In this document: positions 31,001 to 44,800 of the stretch, piece by piece | Layout of the letters: the number at the start of each line of letters is the position of its first letter | Numbering within the stretch: position 1 is the stretch's first letter | Assembly (NCBI GenBank): GCA_965178125.1 | Contig: OZ237761.1 | Location: 620,001-684,000, forward strand | Source of the DNA: Bilabrum cf. latius | Taxonomy: Eukaryota > Bigyra: Bicosoecida > Bigyra > Bicosoecida | Length of the DNA stretch: 64,000 nt | Reading direction: 5' to 3' | The notes under the pieces: model-generated | Databases searched by the model: none | Told to the model about the DNA's origin: nothing | Seen by the model: only the letters and a program-made list of their open reading frames with translations | Made by a program: the position numbers and the translations under genes

Positions 31001-34000
31001 CAAGAGGGATGCGGATACTGCCCGGGACGGGCTAGATAGCGAGGTCACTGCTCGGACCGGAAGGAGGAGCAGGCCGATCAGCTCCTGCCGCGGTACCTGA
31101 CCACAACAGGTCGGCTGTCCCAGTGGCCCGTCGCACAACCACCTCTCCGGATCCAACTGCTCGTCTACTGCTTGCAGAGCTTTGCGCGGACCGCAGCCTG
31201 GGCGTGGGCAAGAGTGCGAGCAGATCTCCAAGACCCAGCAGCGTTGGCTGCGGCATCAGTGGTGACATCCCACTCACGTATGCAGCAGCTGCCTGCATGG
31301 CGGCCTGATGCAGAGCAGCGGCCTAATGCTGGCCAGTCAAGACCGCGCAGGCCTGGGAACCACGGTCGCATCGCAGACACGTCGCGCCGGACACATCCCA
31401 AAGGAAGGCCCCGACGAGACCCAGCGTGTCACACAATCCGCTCGCCACGCACACTACTGGCCCGCGCCTTGCAAGCACGAGCGACTTGGACGATGCAATA
31501 CGACCTGAATTTTCAGCTCCATTCCATGCGTCGAAACCGGCCCAAGGCGATGGGTGCACCAGTGCGTTCCAGGACGATGCCTGACCCCGGGAATTGAGAT
31601 CGGTAGACCTAGGCGTCGTTGATAGCGCTTGGTACACTGCCCCGATCGCATGCGCGATATCCTTCGCATCCGAGCACGTGGTGGTCAGGTCCCGCCCGAT
31701 TGCGTTGGCAGAGGAGGTCTAGCAGCGGACAGAGCCGTCCGCTCCCCCCACCTAGTCCAGTGGTACCAGGCAGCCCATCGGCCCGAGAATCTCCGAGGCC
31801 ATTGCCACAGTGGACGACATGCTCTGCATTATCGCTCGGAGCTCGGCATCGGATCCTCGATCGACGGCCGTGTCGCGGCCCAGCTCGAGCCCGATATGGA
31901 CATCGTCGCTGCCGGTAGTCTGATCGGGGGCGGGCGGGCCAACTGGCGGTGATCCAGCACTAGCATGCTCAGCGTCACACGCGAGGCCATGAAGGAATAA
32001 GACGCAGGCGCGCAGGATGCCAGCAGCTGTGCATACTGCCTGGTGCAGGCCGTTCATCGTGGTGGAATCACCAGCGGTCCATTCACCTCTCATGTAGCTA
32101 CGAGCATCTTCCGCGGCGTCCAACGCAGCACCTGCGCACTTGGCAACACTTCCGAACAGGAGTAGCGTCCATCGGCGCGGAAATTCGGCACGGTTCACGC
32201 AGTTCAACAAATGTAAAGCAGCACTTGCTACAGCGTCGAACCCCACGAGGCAGCTATGTCGCACGATCCACGCGTCATTCACCGACAGCGTCAGCGCACA
32301 CAAAGCTTCCGTTGCCTGGCGAGCCGCATGCAGAGCCCCCAGGCATGAGATCACGTGCTTTCGCTCTGGCATGTGCTTTTCCATGCCTCGGGATGCTGCG
32401 GCGAGGCGATGCAGCGCCAAGGTCACGGAACCAGTGACTGCACTGACGGCACGAGAGGCCTGTAGCGAAGTCCCGTAGACTGGGTTTGCACAGGCAAGTG
32501 ACACTGTCAGCTGCAGACCGACCACAAGGTGGTCAAAGCTGCCGCATGGTATGGTGGACGAAAGCTGAAACCTCCACCTGGACCGGCGGGCTACCAGAGG
32601 ATCTTGAACCGGGGCTTGATCGTCGTGAGCCTCGCCTCTGCTGCTGCCGCTGGACGACGAGAAGCCCTCGGTGAGGCGTGACCCAGATTTCTGGTGACGC
32701 CGCACCAGGCTAGCCGACTTGCCTCCGAGACGAAGCCTAGGCACATGCGGACGGGCGTACCCCGCGCTGGCCCCATCACCAAGGGAGCTGGAATCCGCCG
32801 AAACGACCCTGCCTCTGGGTGCCACCAGATCAGATGCGATGGGCGAGGTTATGGCATCCAACCCGCTGCCCGTCAGCACCGATCGCACCGATGTGCTGCC
32901 GGTACCCTCACTCCCCGCTCCCTACTCGCGGGAGCCAAGCGACTCGCCTGACAGAAGGGAAGAAAGCTGCATGTCGCGGTGGGAGGGCGACTTCCGCATG
33001 CGAAACCGCTGCGCCACTGCAGCTGCCGCCGCTCTACTTTTTTGTCCAGCCCCTGCTGAAAGAGCCCTCGCTCTCAGCGCATCGATCTGATCCGACGTCC
33101 GCACATCGTCTAACCTCCTGGCAGCGACACCCAGCTGAGGCGATAGGCTCTCTCGCTGCGCAGCATCGGCCTGCAGACCGGCCACCTTGGCCCGTGCTTG
33201 CTGCGCCTTGGCGGTGATCGGCCCAACCCGCCGCCTGCTGCGGGGCACAAGCGTCGATGACCTTGTTCTCTACGCAGACCGGGACTGCTCAAGGGAGCGC
33301 AGCGCCATGGCAATTTCAGCCCGCTGGCTCGACTCGCTTGCCTGCAGCTCCTACATGGTGTCAGCCACCAGCTCCGGGGACCGGCTGCCATGCGAAGCGA
33401 TGTTCCTTGCGCGATTCGGTTGCGCGGGCGACTCATCTCGGGTTGAAGATGCAGCTGAATGCGTGCCAATACCAGCACCAGTACCAGCGTCGGCACCGGC
33501 TGCGCTGCTCGCGGATGCAAGATCGCCAGACTGCTGCAGGGACGCGAAGGAGTCGTTGCCTTCGTCAACAGTTTGCCTCGTAGCTGACACCGTGAGCCTT
33601 CTTCGTGTAGTGCGTGGAGAAGGCGACTGCGCCAGTTCCGCGGGCGTGTCCTCATCGTCGCTACCTGCCGCTGTGGCCTGACCCTCTGACCCGCTTGCGC
33701 TCGCTGACATTTCCATGCTTTCTACGATTGGTGGAAGCTCGGGGGTGCGATGGACTGCGCTGGATTCGGTGGCAGCATCAGTGTCGGCAACGCCGTGCCA
33801 GAGGGAAGCCTACCGAGGAGCTGGGGGCTACCACGGCTGCAATACCTACCCTAGGCGCTGCACGCACCCGCAGATGCTCCCAGTCACCATCCCTGCCACA
33901 GCGAGCCTCACTGCATCGCTGAATTCGACATCGCCAAGCGCTGTCCCGGAAAGAGACAGTCCCCGCAGTGCGTGCACCGTTGCTGCCAGCACCCACGGGT

Positions 34001-37000
34001 TTGTCTCTCTCTGGACCAGCTAAAGGTAGCCCTCTACCACCTCCCACATGGGTGCAACGTCTAGGCTCGGGGCGGGCGCTCCAGATCGAGGATGCTTGAC
34101 CCCCCCTTGCCAATCGTGGGAGGCCGCCCGGTCCATCATGCTCCTAGCCGACGCGCGGATTCCCCCGGGGACTGGAAATACGTTAGACTCAACAGCCACT
34201 CGATCCGTCGCGGTAGTGTCCGATGCTCCACGCACTTGGCTGCCGTAGCTCTGGCTGCTGGATCTTCTCAGCGATGGGGAACCCCGGCTTCCCTGTCCCA
34301 ACGCGCCGAGGTCTGGCGTGTGCGGGCTATCACCAGACATGACTGAAGAACCCGAGGAGGTCCTCCGGACGTGTATAGAGATCTGCACATGGGCCGGAAT
34401 GGCCAGACCGGCCGACCGATGACTGCTTCGCCTCCTCTTCCGGTCGGGCTTGCTGGTCTTGGCTGCGGCAGAGGACGAGTCCTCGTTGTCTTCGTGCTCC
34501 CAACGTGAGGACTGGCTGTCGCCACCGAGACCACGAGGAGCCGACTGCTTAGATGACCCTGCTACCACGAGCGGTGCATCGTCATCCTGCGATTCGAACG
34601 ACTGGGTCTAGGGCTTGTGACCTCGCGCGGGTGCGCCAGATGGCTCCCCCGCCGAAGACTCCGCAGGGGTAAGTTGCCTCGTCCTCACAGCGGACACGAC
34701 CATAGTCCCGGTGGAGGGCGAGATCATCGTCAAGTATCCGTCTTCGTCCGCGCTCAGCCTCCTGAGCCCTCGCAGTGCCAGCACTCTCGCATGACCGTGG
34801 GTCTGCTGCCCCAGGACCGCGGCCATTGCCGACATGAGCCTGCAGGCAAGGGTCGCCGGGACTACCTGAGTGGCACGGCCAGCGATCCAGCCGAGGCACA
34901 TGGAAGCCACAAGTCCGCAATGGTCCTCACTGGATGGACCCCCGCAGGCACTCCGGAGACTCGATACTGCCGTCTCAACAAGCGCGCTGAGCTTGTCAGA
35001 GCCGGCCTGCGCGCTGTGGGCCCCGCAAACCAGGCGCCCAACCTCGGACGAGAATAGCAGCTTTGGGACCCTGCGAGAGTACCGGCTACCCTGGGCCCAC
35101 CGGTCAGACTGCCGGCCAGCCTGCCTGCTGGGCCTTCTCTGCTCGCCGTGCTCCATGAGAGCAAGGTACACGACCACGTCCAGCGTCTCGGACGCGGCCG
35201 TGCCCGGCATTGTGGCGCAGTGAGAGGCCACTTTGGCCAGGAGGCAGAGGCCCTCTGCACGGGTGCTGGCGGAGCGATCGAATGGGACGTGCGCTAGGAC
35301 AGGCAGCAGGATCGCATCGGCTGCCTCGATGGCGTGCAGCGCCTTCCAGGCGTCCCACAGCCCGCTGAGCTGCCGCAACGTCTCGATCCTCACAGCCGCT
35401 CGCTGTTCCCTGACGTAGTACCGGCTTGCTAGCAGCTGTGCCCTGTCCACCCAGCCCGTCTTCCAAGGCAAGGCAGACTTGCTGCAGAGCCGCACAAGCA
35501 GCAGCACCACTTCGGCTGGGCAGGCATCCCGGTACAGGTCGAGCACGGCCTCGAGCTCCTGCTCCGATCCTGAGAACCTGCCTGAAGAGGCCACCGACGC
35601 CACGGTACCCACGAGTCGCACAACTGACAGAGCCAGTTCATGTCGGCTGGAGTCGGCACGGCTCGCGGCTTTGCCGCTCGTAGCCTCGACGTCTCTTCGC
35701 CCGGCCCGGCCTCGCAGGCCCCCCCCCGCGGCCTCATCATGCTTACGGGACTGCTTCTTATACACAGCCTTCCCTCCCCGTACGCCCAGGCACCATCGAC
35801 GAAGGCCACGAAGTAGACCGAGGATACCGACCCAGTGCACGGGGTCCAGCCGCTCGCCCCTCGCTCGCACCAGCATAGACAGGGCCCGCGACACTTCGAG
35901 TGCAACGGCAGGCTAGTGGCGATTGAGGGCTGCATGCAGCACCTGAAGCGCGCCCACAACGCCGATGGGCTCGACAAAAGCGGTGTGCGAGCTGTGGTGC
36001 AGCACGCCCGGTCCATACGCATCGCGAGGGGATTCCTGCTCTGCCCATGCCGCCGTGACCATCAAATACACGGCCCCGCACTGAGCGGTGACGCTTGGTT
36101 TGACCTGCTTGGCGGAGATGAGGCCGCCCATGGCAGCCTCATCACCAGGCTGTTCGGCGGGCAGCTTGCCCTGCGCAATGCTGGCGCAAGCCGCCCCCGC
36201 TGTCGCCGCCCCCGCCCCCGCGCCCGCGCCTCGCCCAAGTCCCGGCCCACTGCTCAGCATCGCTGCATAGGCGTCCCACGCAGGAGCCGATGCGCGCCGG
36301 GCGGCCAAGGCCAGGGCCTCTACCGCCACTCCGACGCAGCAGTGCCGCATCGCGATGGGCCCGGTGTCGGCTGCGGCCGCGACCAGCCGGCACACAGCCG
36401 AGCACGTGTCGCGCTCGCCTTGCGACGCCGCACGGCGTGCGATCTGCCGCACGGAGCCAAAGATGCACCGCATGACCCAGTCAGGGAATGAAGCGCTGGA
36501 ATGACGTAGAAAGACCAACGCGGTATCTAGAAACGCCCGGGGTGCCCATGCCACCCCGCAGGACTCGTGGCCAAGCTAGGCGAGGGCTGGGCCAACCTAA
36601 CTGGCGTGTGGATCTAGGCGGGTTCCATCTCTCGTGACGGCACGAAGGGCCCATAGCCGCAGGCTGATAGTAGATTTACGGAAAGAAACTAGCTCGCGCG
36701 ATGGATTATTCTGTTCAAAATCCAGCAGAGCAGCACGCTGCGGGGTTGACAACGACGACACTTGCCCCAGTAGCTCTGCGGCTCCTTGCTCTCCAAACTA
36801 GAGAACGTGCATAAACTGCATCCTCAGGCCAAATAATCTTTCAAAATGGTGCGTCAAGAGACCAAGACAACGAAATGCAAGCCTTCGATCCGATTCCCTG
36901 CGCATGAAAAGCATATTCCGCTCCAGTATGGCACCCCACAGCAGTTGAATTCGGAGATGACCAAAACTATACTTAGAAAGGGCCTCAGACTGCCTCTACA

Positions 37001-37268
37001 GCTCAACTATACGCCGCGCCGGTCTAGACGACAGTCCTAAATGCATCTGGAATACCAGCCGAGGTAGGGTCCTTCGATTTGCTGCATGCATCGACCCATC
37101 TTCCTCAAACGACCCTCGACTAGACCGTTCGTCGCCATTCGAACTAGCCCTAGAAGATTTGCTTTGCGACGACGCTGACACAGACGATGCCGACGTATTT
37201 CTCTGTCGCCTCTTAATCGTGCTTTTCTAGGCTCCATGCAAAACTGGTGGTCGATCAGTGCACTCCAT
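28029..37268 (-). CDS. TSC2: Tuberin (TSC2-like Rap/Rheb GTPase-activating protein)
   Basis: One exon-like frame from ATG 37268 (in-frame TGA just upstream) to TGA 28029-28031, 3,079 residues, with about two dozen TAG codons as Gln. The N-terminal third matches tuberin's helical-repeat region; for example GWVDRAQLLASRYY...RAAVRIETL (about residue 608) parallels the human GWIQNLQALMERFF...RGAVRIKVL block. The middle is Ser-rich with a coiled-coil piece near 33,100-33,350. The C-terminus (about residue 2,690-2,900) is a Rap-GAP domain with the signature RHVGNDNVCVVL, including the catalytic Asn-thumb Asn, and the closing EVFRVTVLTLADLPTFGP segment. Tuberin with TSC1 switches off Rheb and TOR. 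It is much longer than human TSC2 (1,807 aa) owing to low-complexity inserts. Confidence 0.85.
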
Positions 37269-37440
37269 GACGAATTTATTTCAACTGAGCATGTACCAAG
37301 CAGCAGAAATTTGGATTTGTTGCAGAGTGTCGCCAAGAAATGTGCCGCGACCACAATGCAAGACTGGGAGAACCAATCCGTTGTGATCTTGCTGACGACG
37401 GCAGGCAGCAATTGTCGGTCGGTACACACGACTGCAGGCG

Positions 37441-38757
37441 TCACTCCTGGCCCTCCAGCTCTTTTGCCTCATTGCTATCCTGGTCCATCACGCCACCACT
37501 TGCATCCCCCGCAGCCACGCCGCCCCACTCTGCCCCGTTGAACCCCCAGGCAGGCTCCGTCGCGTGAAAGCACGTCGCGGCCTCGGAGCCCGCGCCACTC
37601 CACTGCGAATTCTCTCCAGTCCCCAACTGCGTCCCCTCTCCCTTCCCCGCCTTCGCGCAGCAGCCCATACACACGCAGGCACGCTCCTTGAAGGCCTTCT
37701 TGATGCTGCTGAACGCCCCCTTGGCCTGCTCCACCATCGCCAGGCAGCGCTCCCTCGAGCTCTTGTGCGCCGGTGTGGCGTCCTAGCAGGACGCCCCCGA
37801 ATTCGAGAAGGCTTTGCACTCGTCATTCGTCGGAATCTGGTCCTGCCCCGCCTTTGAGCGAGAGGGGTCCGTCGGGGGGGGACACACAGTCTCGGTTGCA
37901 ACCAGCTCGACATCGATGATGTCTCTGCAGAGCGCGCAGCGAGCATCTGCCTGCTCCTTGTCGAGGGGCTGCAGCGATGGCACCGTCGGGACATGCACCT
38001 CATCGGCACCGCCGCCTCCACCTTTCTTCTCCTGGCTCTTGTCGCCCTCCCCTGACTCTTCCCCCCCACCTTCATCCAATCCGAGCTACTCCCCGTGTTC
38101 CTTTGCACTAAGGCCCGAGCCGAGGAGAGTGCACACGGGAATCGGAAGCACCGGTCTCGGCCACAGGCCCAGGTCGCTGAGAGCGGTCAGGGCACCGGCA
38201 GCCCCAGAGGCGCCCGACAGATCATCTAAATTGCGCGCAAGAGCTGCCTCCGCTGCTGTCATTCCGCGGGCAAATACCCCCGCTGCATCGCCGTCAAGAG
38301 GTGCATAGTCCGCATCTTCCATAATTGGTCCCACGCTGGCTTCCATCACCCAGTCTCGTGCGCGAGCGTACGTTGAGAAAGAACCCTTCGTGTCGCAACA
38401 GCCCAAGGCACCCTCCGAAGAACACGCAAATGCCTTTATTTGGCGGCACAATGCCTTGGATACCGCTGGGCTTTGTGCTTGGGCCACCAGCGTCTGGCAA
38501 CCAGCTTTCGACCAACCCGCTCCATCGTCGGAACACTTGCTCGCATCCGCAGTAACCTTGCACGACCATGCGCTATCTAAGCACCAATGGAAACAAACAG
38601 ATTCTTCGCACGTGCTTTGTGCGATCTGGCAGATACGTTTGTCTGGGACTGCAGCACAAGCATTGCATGCGCTCTTCGCCTTGCATGATGCGCCATCACA
38701 TGCCGCGAGGAGCACAATCGTAGTCAACACAATTATGTGCAACGTATGCCTACCCAT
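37441..38757 (-). CDS. Secreted cysteine-rich protein (438 aa)
   Basis: ATG 38757 to TGA 37441-37443, two TAG codons as Gln. A signal peptide is clear (LHIIVLTTIVLLAACDG, residues 6-22). The next about 120 residues have some sixteen Cys in CxxC and spaced patterns. A Gly/Glu/Lys low-complexity linker follows, then another Cys-containing region (CALCRDI; CVCMGCCA). It is probably extracellular or vacuolar and disulfide-rich; the family is unknown. It is divergent from the myotubularin gene (112 bp between starts) and lies 172 bp downstream of the tuberin start on the same strand. Confidence 0.7.
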
Positions 38758-38869
38758 ATCATTGTCAAGGGAGTGAGACCGGCAGAAAGCCGTAGTTACG
38801 TTTTATGCTTCATCTTCGCTCTCGGCTGCGGCAAGCAAATGTAGTTTCCAGGCATCCTACAGCTTAGTT

Positions 38870-41800
38870 ATGACATCTGTCTGGAATGACATTGCCAGTA
38901 GAATTCTTCATGTAAGAATGATTGAGTTATTCACTCAAAATTCTCGTGTATCCTCTATTTCAGTCGTATTGACTGGTGTTTCCTTTGGTGCACTTTCTAC
39001 GTGCAGTCTGGTGAGGCGGAAGCCGCTTCTATTCAACCGCTTGCTACAGCCATGTCAGAGCGATTAATTTCATTGGACGCATCTCGTCGTCACGATATGG
39101 TAAGCATGCCTTGGCGACTTGCTATTTTCCGAGAACGTGCACAAGCCTCAGAAATGTGCATTGGTCATTCCGCATTGCCCTTGCCGCAGTATAAAGTTAT
39201 AATCATGACAGTATCATCAAAATTAGCATACACTGGAGCTACCAAAGTGGTCGCAGAGTCCGCGCAAGAGGCGGACACTGCTACTGGTAATGCAAGGGAG
39301 CAAGCTGCTGCGACGGTTCTGTGGGCAGTGCAGAGTGGGACGTTCGCAGGAATACGATCGCTCCAAAGCTTAGCCCTGGAATGCTGGAAGCAAGAGCTAC
39401 TATTGGGCCATACTGGCTTGCATCAGTCCCTAAAAGGCGTAAAGCCGGCCGAAGATCGTTTGCCTGCGGCTGAGGCTCTGGTGGGCTTGGTCCGGCCACA
39501 GGTGCTCGCGTGTGTCCTTGAGCCCATCGCCGGAGATGAGGAAGCAGAGACGGTGTCATCATCGGTGCGGGACCCAGCGGCCGCTATTTCGCTGCACGCT
39601 GCAGAGGAGGAGGCCGCTGCAGGCAGCAGCAGTACCGCGGCTGGGGAGAGCAAGCAGGCGGCAGGCGATCCCGGTGTGATGAGTGCGCCGGTGGCCCCGG
39701 CTCTCACTCGAATCCATCTGGAGCAGGCTCAGGCGATCGTGGATGGGGTGCTGAGGGACGTTCTTGCCGCCAGGGGTCGATCTCGAGGCGAGCTGGAGGG
39801 CATCCACAAGGCCAGTGCTGGTGCTGGTGCTGGTGCTGGTGCTGGTGCTGGTGCTGGTGCTGGTGCTGGTGCTGGTGCTGGTGCTGGTGCTGGTGCTGGT
39901 GCTGGTGCTGGTGCTGGTGCTGGTGCTGGTGCTGGTGCTAGTGCTGGGTTGCAACTTGAGAGCACGGTGCAGAGCCACCTCACCACGATGGGGAGCTCAG
40001 GAGCAGTCCCATTTGCACCGCTGCCTACGGCAGCTGCGGGAGACTGCGGGGGGCCACAGGCACCTGCAGCAGCTTCAAGTGACGGGGGGTTTCTCTCGTG
40101 GCTGGTGGGTGGCGGCGGTGCCCCTCGCCCGCCCAGCTCGTCTTCCTCCAGATCACCATCGCCAAGCACGTCCAACATAGGTGGAGCGCGCGCACAGTCC
40201 CCGATGGTTGTGAGCGCATCTGCAAAGCCACCGGTGTCATCATCCCGCGCCATGCCACCGTCGGGCGAGTGGCCTGCTGGCAGCAAGACACAGAATGGCC
40301 TCCCACAGCCACCAGGTGCCCCACCTCCCGCTGCTGCCGGCGCTCCTAGGGACTTTCCTCTGGCCATAGGCGCGCGCATGGTATCCACTGCTGTCAGAAC
40401 CCGACCGAGGCTGCCGGTCCGTCTGCAGGCACGAGCCGCGCGATCCTACCTGGCTGGGTGCGGGCTGCTGCGTGGTGAGGTGCTCCTGGGCCTGTTCTCT
40501 GACGCGATCGATGCGCGAGTGGGGGTGAGAGGCTCCTTGGTGGTGACCTCGTACCGGATGCGGTTCGTTCCCGACCCACCGATGGATTGGCGCGACGCCG
40601 CCGAGGATGCACTTGAGGACAGGGGGTCTGAGGACCCCGCCAGGGACGCAGTACTGGCATGGCTCCGGCCGTGGATCGTGCCCGGGCGGAGATGGCGAGG
40701 TGGCGCCGCGATAGCGCCTGGTGCGCTCGGTGCCGCGAGCACCGAAGGTGGTCCCACCCTCAGCGGTGGTTAGCGAGCGCCGTATGATGTGCTGGTGCCG
40801 CCCGGCTATCTACCCCGTGATACCGTGACGACGGCAGCGAGCAGCCCCACCGGCGGATCGTAGCCTGGTAGCGGAACGAGGGTAAGGCAACGGGCTACGT
40901 CTGCTGCAGCGAGGGGCACCGGGGCCGCGCCACTGAGTTCCAAAGAGAGGGCCATCAGCAGCATCGAGGAGGCCAGGAGAGCCACGCAGGATCACCCGAG
41001 GGACAAAGAGGCAGCTAGATTCCGGCGCATCCAGAACCGAGGGGGGATAGTTGGCTCTGTGACGAGGTCTTCGGGCGCCGCGTTCACTGCGGCCAAGTCT
41101 CTCGCCAAGCAAGGCGTCGGGCTGCTGGCTGACCGGCTGGGCCTGGGCCTGCCCCCACCTCCTCCAGCTGCCTTGGCGGCGTAGTCTACATCGGCTGGCC
41201 TTGACTCCAGCGCGCTCCGCGCGATGGGCGCGGAGGATGGTGCGGGCAGTGCCATTGTTCCCGGGTCGGCAGCAGGAAAGCCTCCCCCCATTCCGAGTGC
41301 TGCTCGTCGCATCCAGCCCGTGGCTGCAGCAGGCCTTGGGCAGACTGCTCCATCCGTTGCTGCTGGCACTGATGGTGACCCGGGAGACGCCCCCCCAGCT
41401 TCACTACAAGTGTCAACCGATTCAGTCTCCTCCACCCGAACAAGGTCAGCTTCGACATCGGACGCAGAAAGCAGCCGATGTGCGCTGGAGGGCGGCGGTG
41501 CCAGGCGGGTGGCTGTGGGCGTAGCTGCGCAGCACCCAGCTCTTGTAGGGCTGCCCTTCGTGGCTTTGGACACCGACTGGGCCTACAGAGCCCGGGCACA
41601 CGAGTCCGCGCCACTGACCGTTCCAGAGACGAGCGAGATGATGGGCGAGTACGACAGCGGCTCGGGGAGCCTGCGACACGCCGTGCCAGACGGTAGAGGC
41701 GACACTCAGGGGGGCCAAGGCGTTGCCCTTCGAGACGCTGCCGGCCGTCTGCAGACGCCCTGGGCCCGTCCTGTGGGGGCCGGCATGCCAGCACTCAGCC

Positions 41801-44800
41801 GCATCGGGAGGCATCCTGCCGGTGTGATGGAGCTGCCGATCCGATCCATCAGCGAGGTATACAGAGAGAATGACATCCGGTCCAGGCGGGACTACACGCC
41901 GCCAAGTCCGCTGGACACCGCGTCAGAAGCCGGGCATTGCGAATCGCCAGCGGTGTCACAGGTGAGCGGCAGCGTGGGCCGAGACGGCAGCTGCAGCGTG
42001 GCCAGCACGAGCGACTGCAGCGATGCGTCAGTCTCCCGATCCGTTTCTTCTCCCGGGCAGCTGCGAGGAGGCGGCGTGTCGCCAGCGCTGGCTGTGCACC
42101 CCCACAGGGCCAGGCTATAGGGTGCTGCGGGGACCGCACGGGCCTCCTCACCCCTGGCCCGGGGCCGAGACAGCGGTCCGGTTGCGGGCCGAGTGGGTTC
42201 AAGGGCCGGCCCGGCTCGTGTGTCATCCGCGGCTCGATCGCGCAGCATCGACTCGCGCAGCTCCGCCGGCAGCGACGGCCCAGAGCCTCGCGCCGATACG
42301 GTATCTGTTAGGCGGGCCAGGAGCAACCGCAGGCGCATGGCTGGTGGCGGTTCCCGCATCCAGCTAGGTCGGCCAGTGGTGCCGAGGCCGATGATTCCTG
42401 CAGCAGGAAACGGCCCGCCTGCCCGCATCGATGCGGCCGGTGCTGCCTCAGCGGCAAGGCACCGTCGGCTGGCCCAGGTGGGCGGGAGGCATCGGAAGCA
42501 CGACTCACCCGTGGAGTCAGAGTCCAAGGGGATCGTGGTACGTTGCCTCACGGGTCAGCACGCCTTGCTGGACCTCACGGAGGCAGAGCCGCTGGTGCTG
42601 CTGTTCCCCGCAGACTTGGAGCAGCCGGGGTCACTCCCTCCCGCAGGAGAGGATAACCGGTGCAGCACACGCGCCGCGGACGTTGCCAAGCGAAGCGTGG
42701 CCCGCCAGGCGGCGGAGCTTGTCGCGGCTGTGGCGTTCACGAGGCTGCCCGCGTTCGCGGAGCAAGCGGGACACGCGGCTGCGAGAGCGAGGAGAAAGGC
42801 CTTAGCAAGGGCGCGCGAGATTGATCCGGAGTCGGGAGCTGCCAAATCGGATGCGGTGTCTGTTCCTAGCGTGATCTAGATGAAGTGCGGTCCCGAGAGC
42901 CCGCTGTGGGTGGATCCGCTCGGATGGAGCAGCGAGGACCTGCTCGAGGCAGAGTTCCGGCGCATGCAAGGGGCGAGGTACGGCGCGCTGCCTCGGCCTA
43001 ACATTGGGAGGCAGAGGCACCCGGAGCACGACGCGTCGGGAGCAGCCGCGGCGCAGGCAGCTGCGGATCTGTGGCGCGTCTCACGGGTGAATATCGCGTA
43101 CGACGTGTCGGAATCGTACCCCAGGTGCTGCATTGTCCCCGCCGTGTCCACCGATGATCAGATCCGCTCTGCTGCGCGATACCGCGAGTCGTACCGGCAC
43201 CCAGCAGTGACGTGGTTCCGCGGCGGAGTGGCTCTCCTCCGCAGCGCCCAGCCGCTCAGGGGTCTGCTGCGGCGGGAATCTCCTGCCGATGAGATTTTCA
43301 TCGAGGGCGTGGTGCGTGCTGCCGAGGCGCACGCTGCCATCCTTGGAGGCACACCTCACGAAGCCATGGAGGAGTATTACCGGGAGAGGATCAGGGACCT
43401 CGACGCGCAGAGGACCTCTCCTGTGATCGTCGTGTTCGACCTGAGGTCCGAGATGAACGCTATGGGCAACTTCGTGATCGGAGGGGGCACAGAGAACACC
43501 GCGAGGTATCGCAGGGCCTGCGGAGACATGCTGTCCATCCCTAACATGCACGCAGTGCGGAACGAGCTGAAGGCGTTTGCGGAGAGCATCACACAGACGA
43601 GTGAGTTCCTTCGTGGACTCAGGAGGAGACAGCAGGAGACGGTGGGTGACAGGTGGCAGGATGGGACCCGCGCCTTCACTGGGGCCATGCGGGAAGGCAT
43701 GTCGAGCGTGGTGGGTGGCTTTAGCGCGGTGACGTCGATGTTTGGGCTGGGAAGGGGCAAGCACCCAGACAAGGAGATGGACGGTGGCTTGGACGGAACC
43801 TCCGGTGCAGCAGGGCGGTCGGGCTCCTCCGCCAGGGGCGTGCGCTCCGTGGCCTCGAGCGCTTTGTACGGCCGAGCCAACCGCGGGGCTGCTACGCGGT
43901 ACTCGAGCCTGTCGCGCTCTGTGGCCGGGAGGACCGTTTCAACTCCTTCCCATTTTGGCAAGCGCGCCTAGATCGAGGACCGTCGGCAGAGCACGCGAGC
44001 GAACGGCAACGGCGGCTCGCGGCCGAGTTCGGGCGCGAGGGATGGGATTCTGGAGGAGGACGAATCCGACGAGGACGAGGACGAGGACGAGGAGGGGGGC
44101 GAGGAGGAGGGCAGCAGCCACGACGGCTCGGACGCTGTACACGATTCGCGCTCGGTGGGCGATCGAAGCCCAGGTGGGAGGGGCAGACGCAGAGGATCCG
44201 GAGCCTTGGACCGTCGCAGGTCTCGCTCGGCATGCCCGCACACTTCGGGCGGGGTGGATCGGGCTGCGGATGCGGCGACAGGTGCAACAGAGGCTCCCAC
44301 GGCGGTGTCGGAAGGCGATGTGGACGGCGACGCCGTCGGGATAGCTGAGGATGCAGCCATGGAAGCCATGAGCGATTCAAGCGCGGGCGGTGCGTCTCAC
44401 GGGTAGAGAACTAGACGAGCAAGCGACGCATTGAGTGATGCGGTGAGCGAGGCCACTGAGGCGGCACTGGAGGCAACCGGGTCCATCGCTGGTGCTGCAC
44501 CTCGGCTCGGCGCTGAGGATGCCACCCCCGAGTCGGGCGCCGCAGACGGGATTGCCGACCTGCTGGATGACCTGGCAGGCAGTCCGTCCATGCTGGGCAT
44601 GTAGAGGCACGATCCAGGCGTATTAAGGAGATCGAGGCGAGACAGCCGCGGCAGTCGGAGCCGAACCAGCAGCGACAGCAACAGTGATAGCGAAGTCTCT
44701 GACGTTGTGCTCGAGGGTGGTGGCAGCGACAGCGACGCGGAAGTGGGGGGATGGGGCGCCGAAGGATCCAATGAAGGCGATGACAGGGACCTGGGTCCGC

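Noticed and set aside
39559-39978. Minus-strand Ser-Thr repeat ORF.
   Set aside because: It is the reverse complement of the (GCTGGT)20 run within the myotubularin frame.
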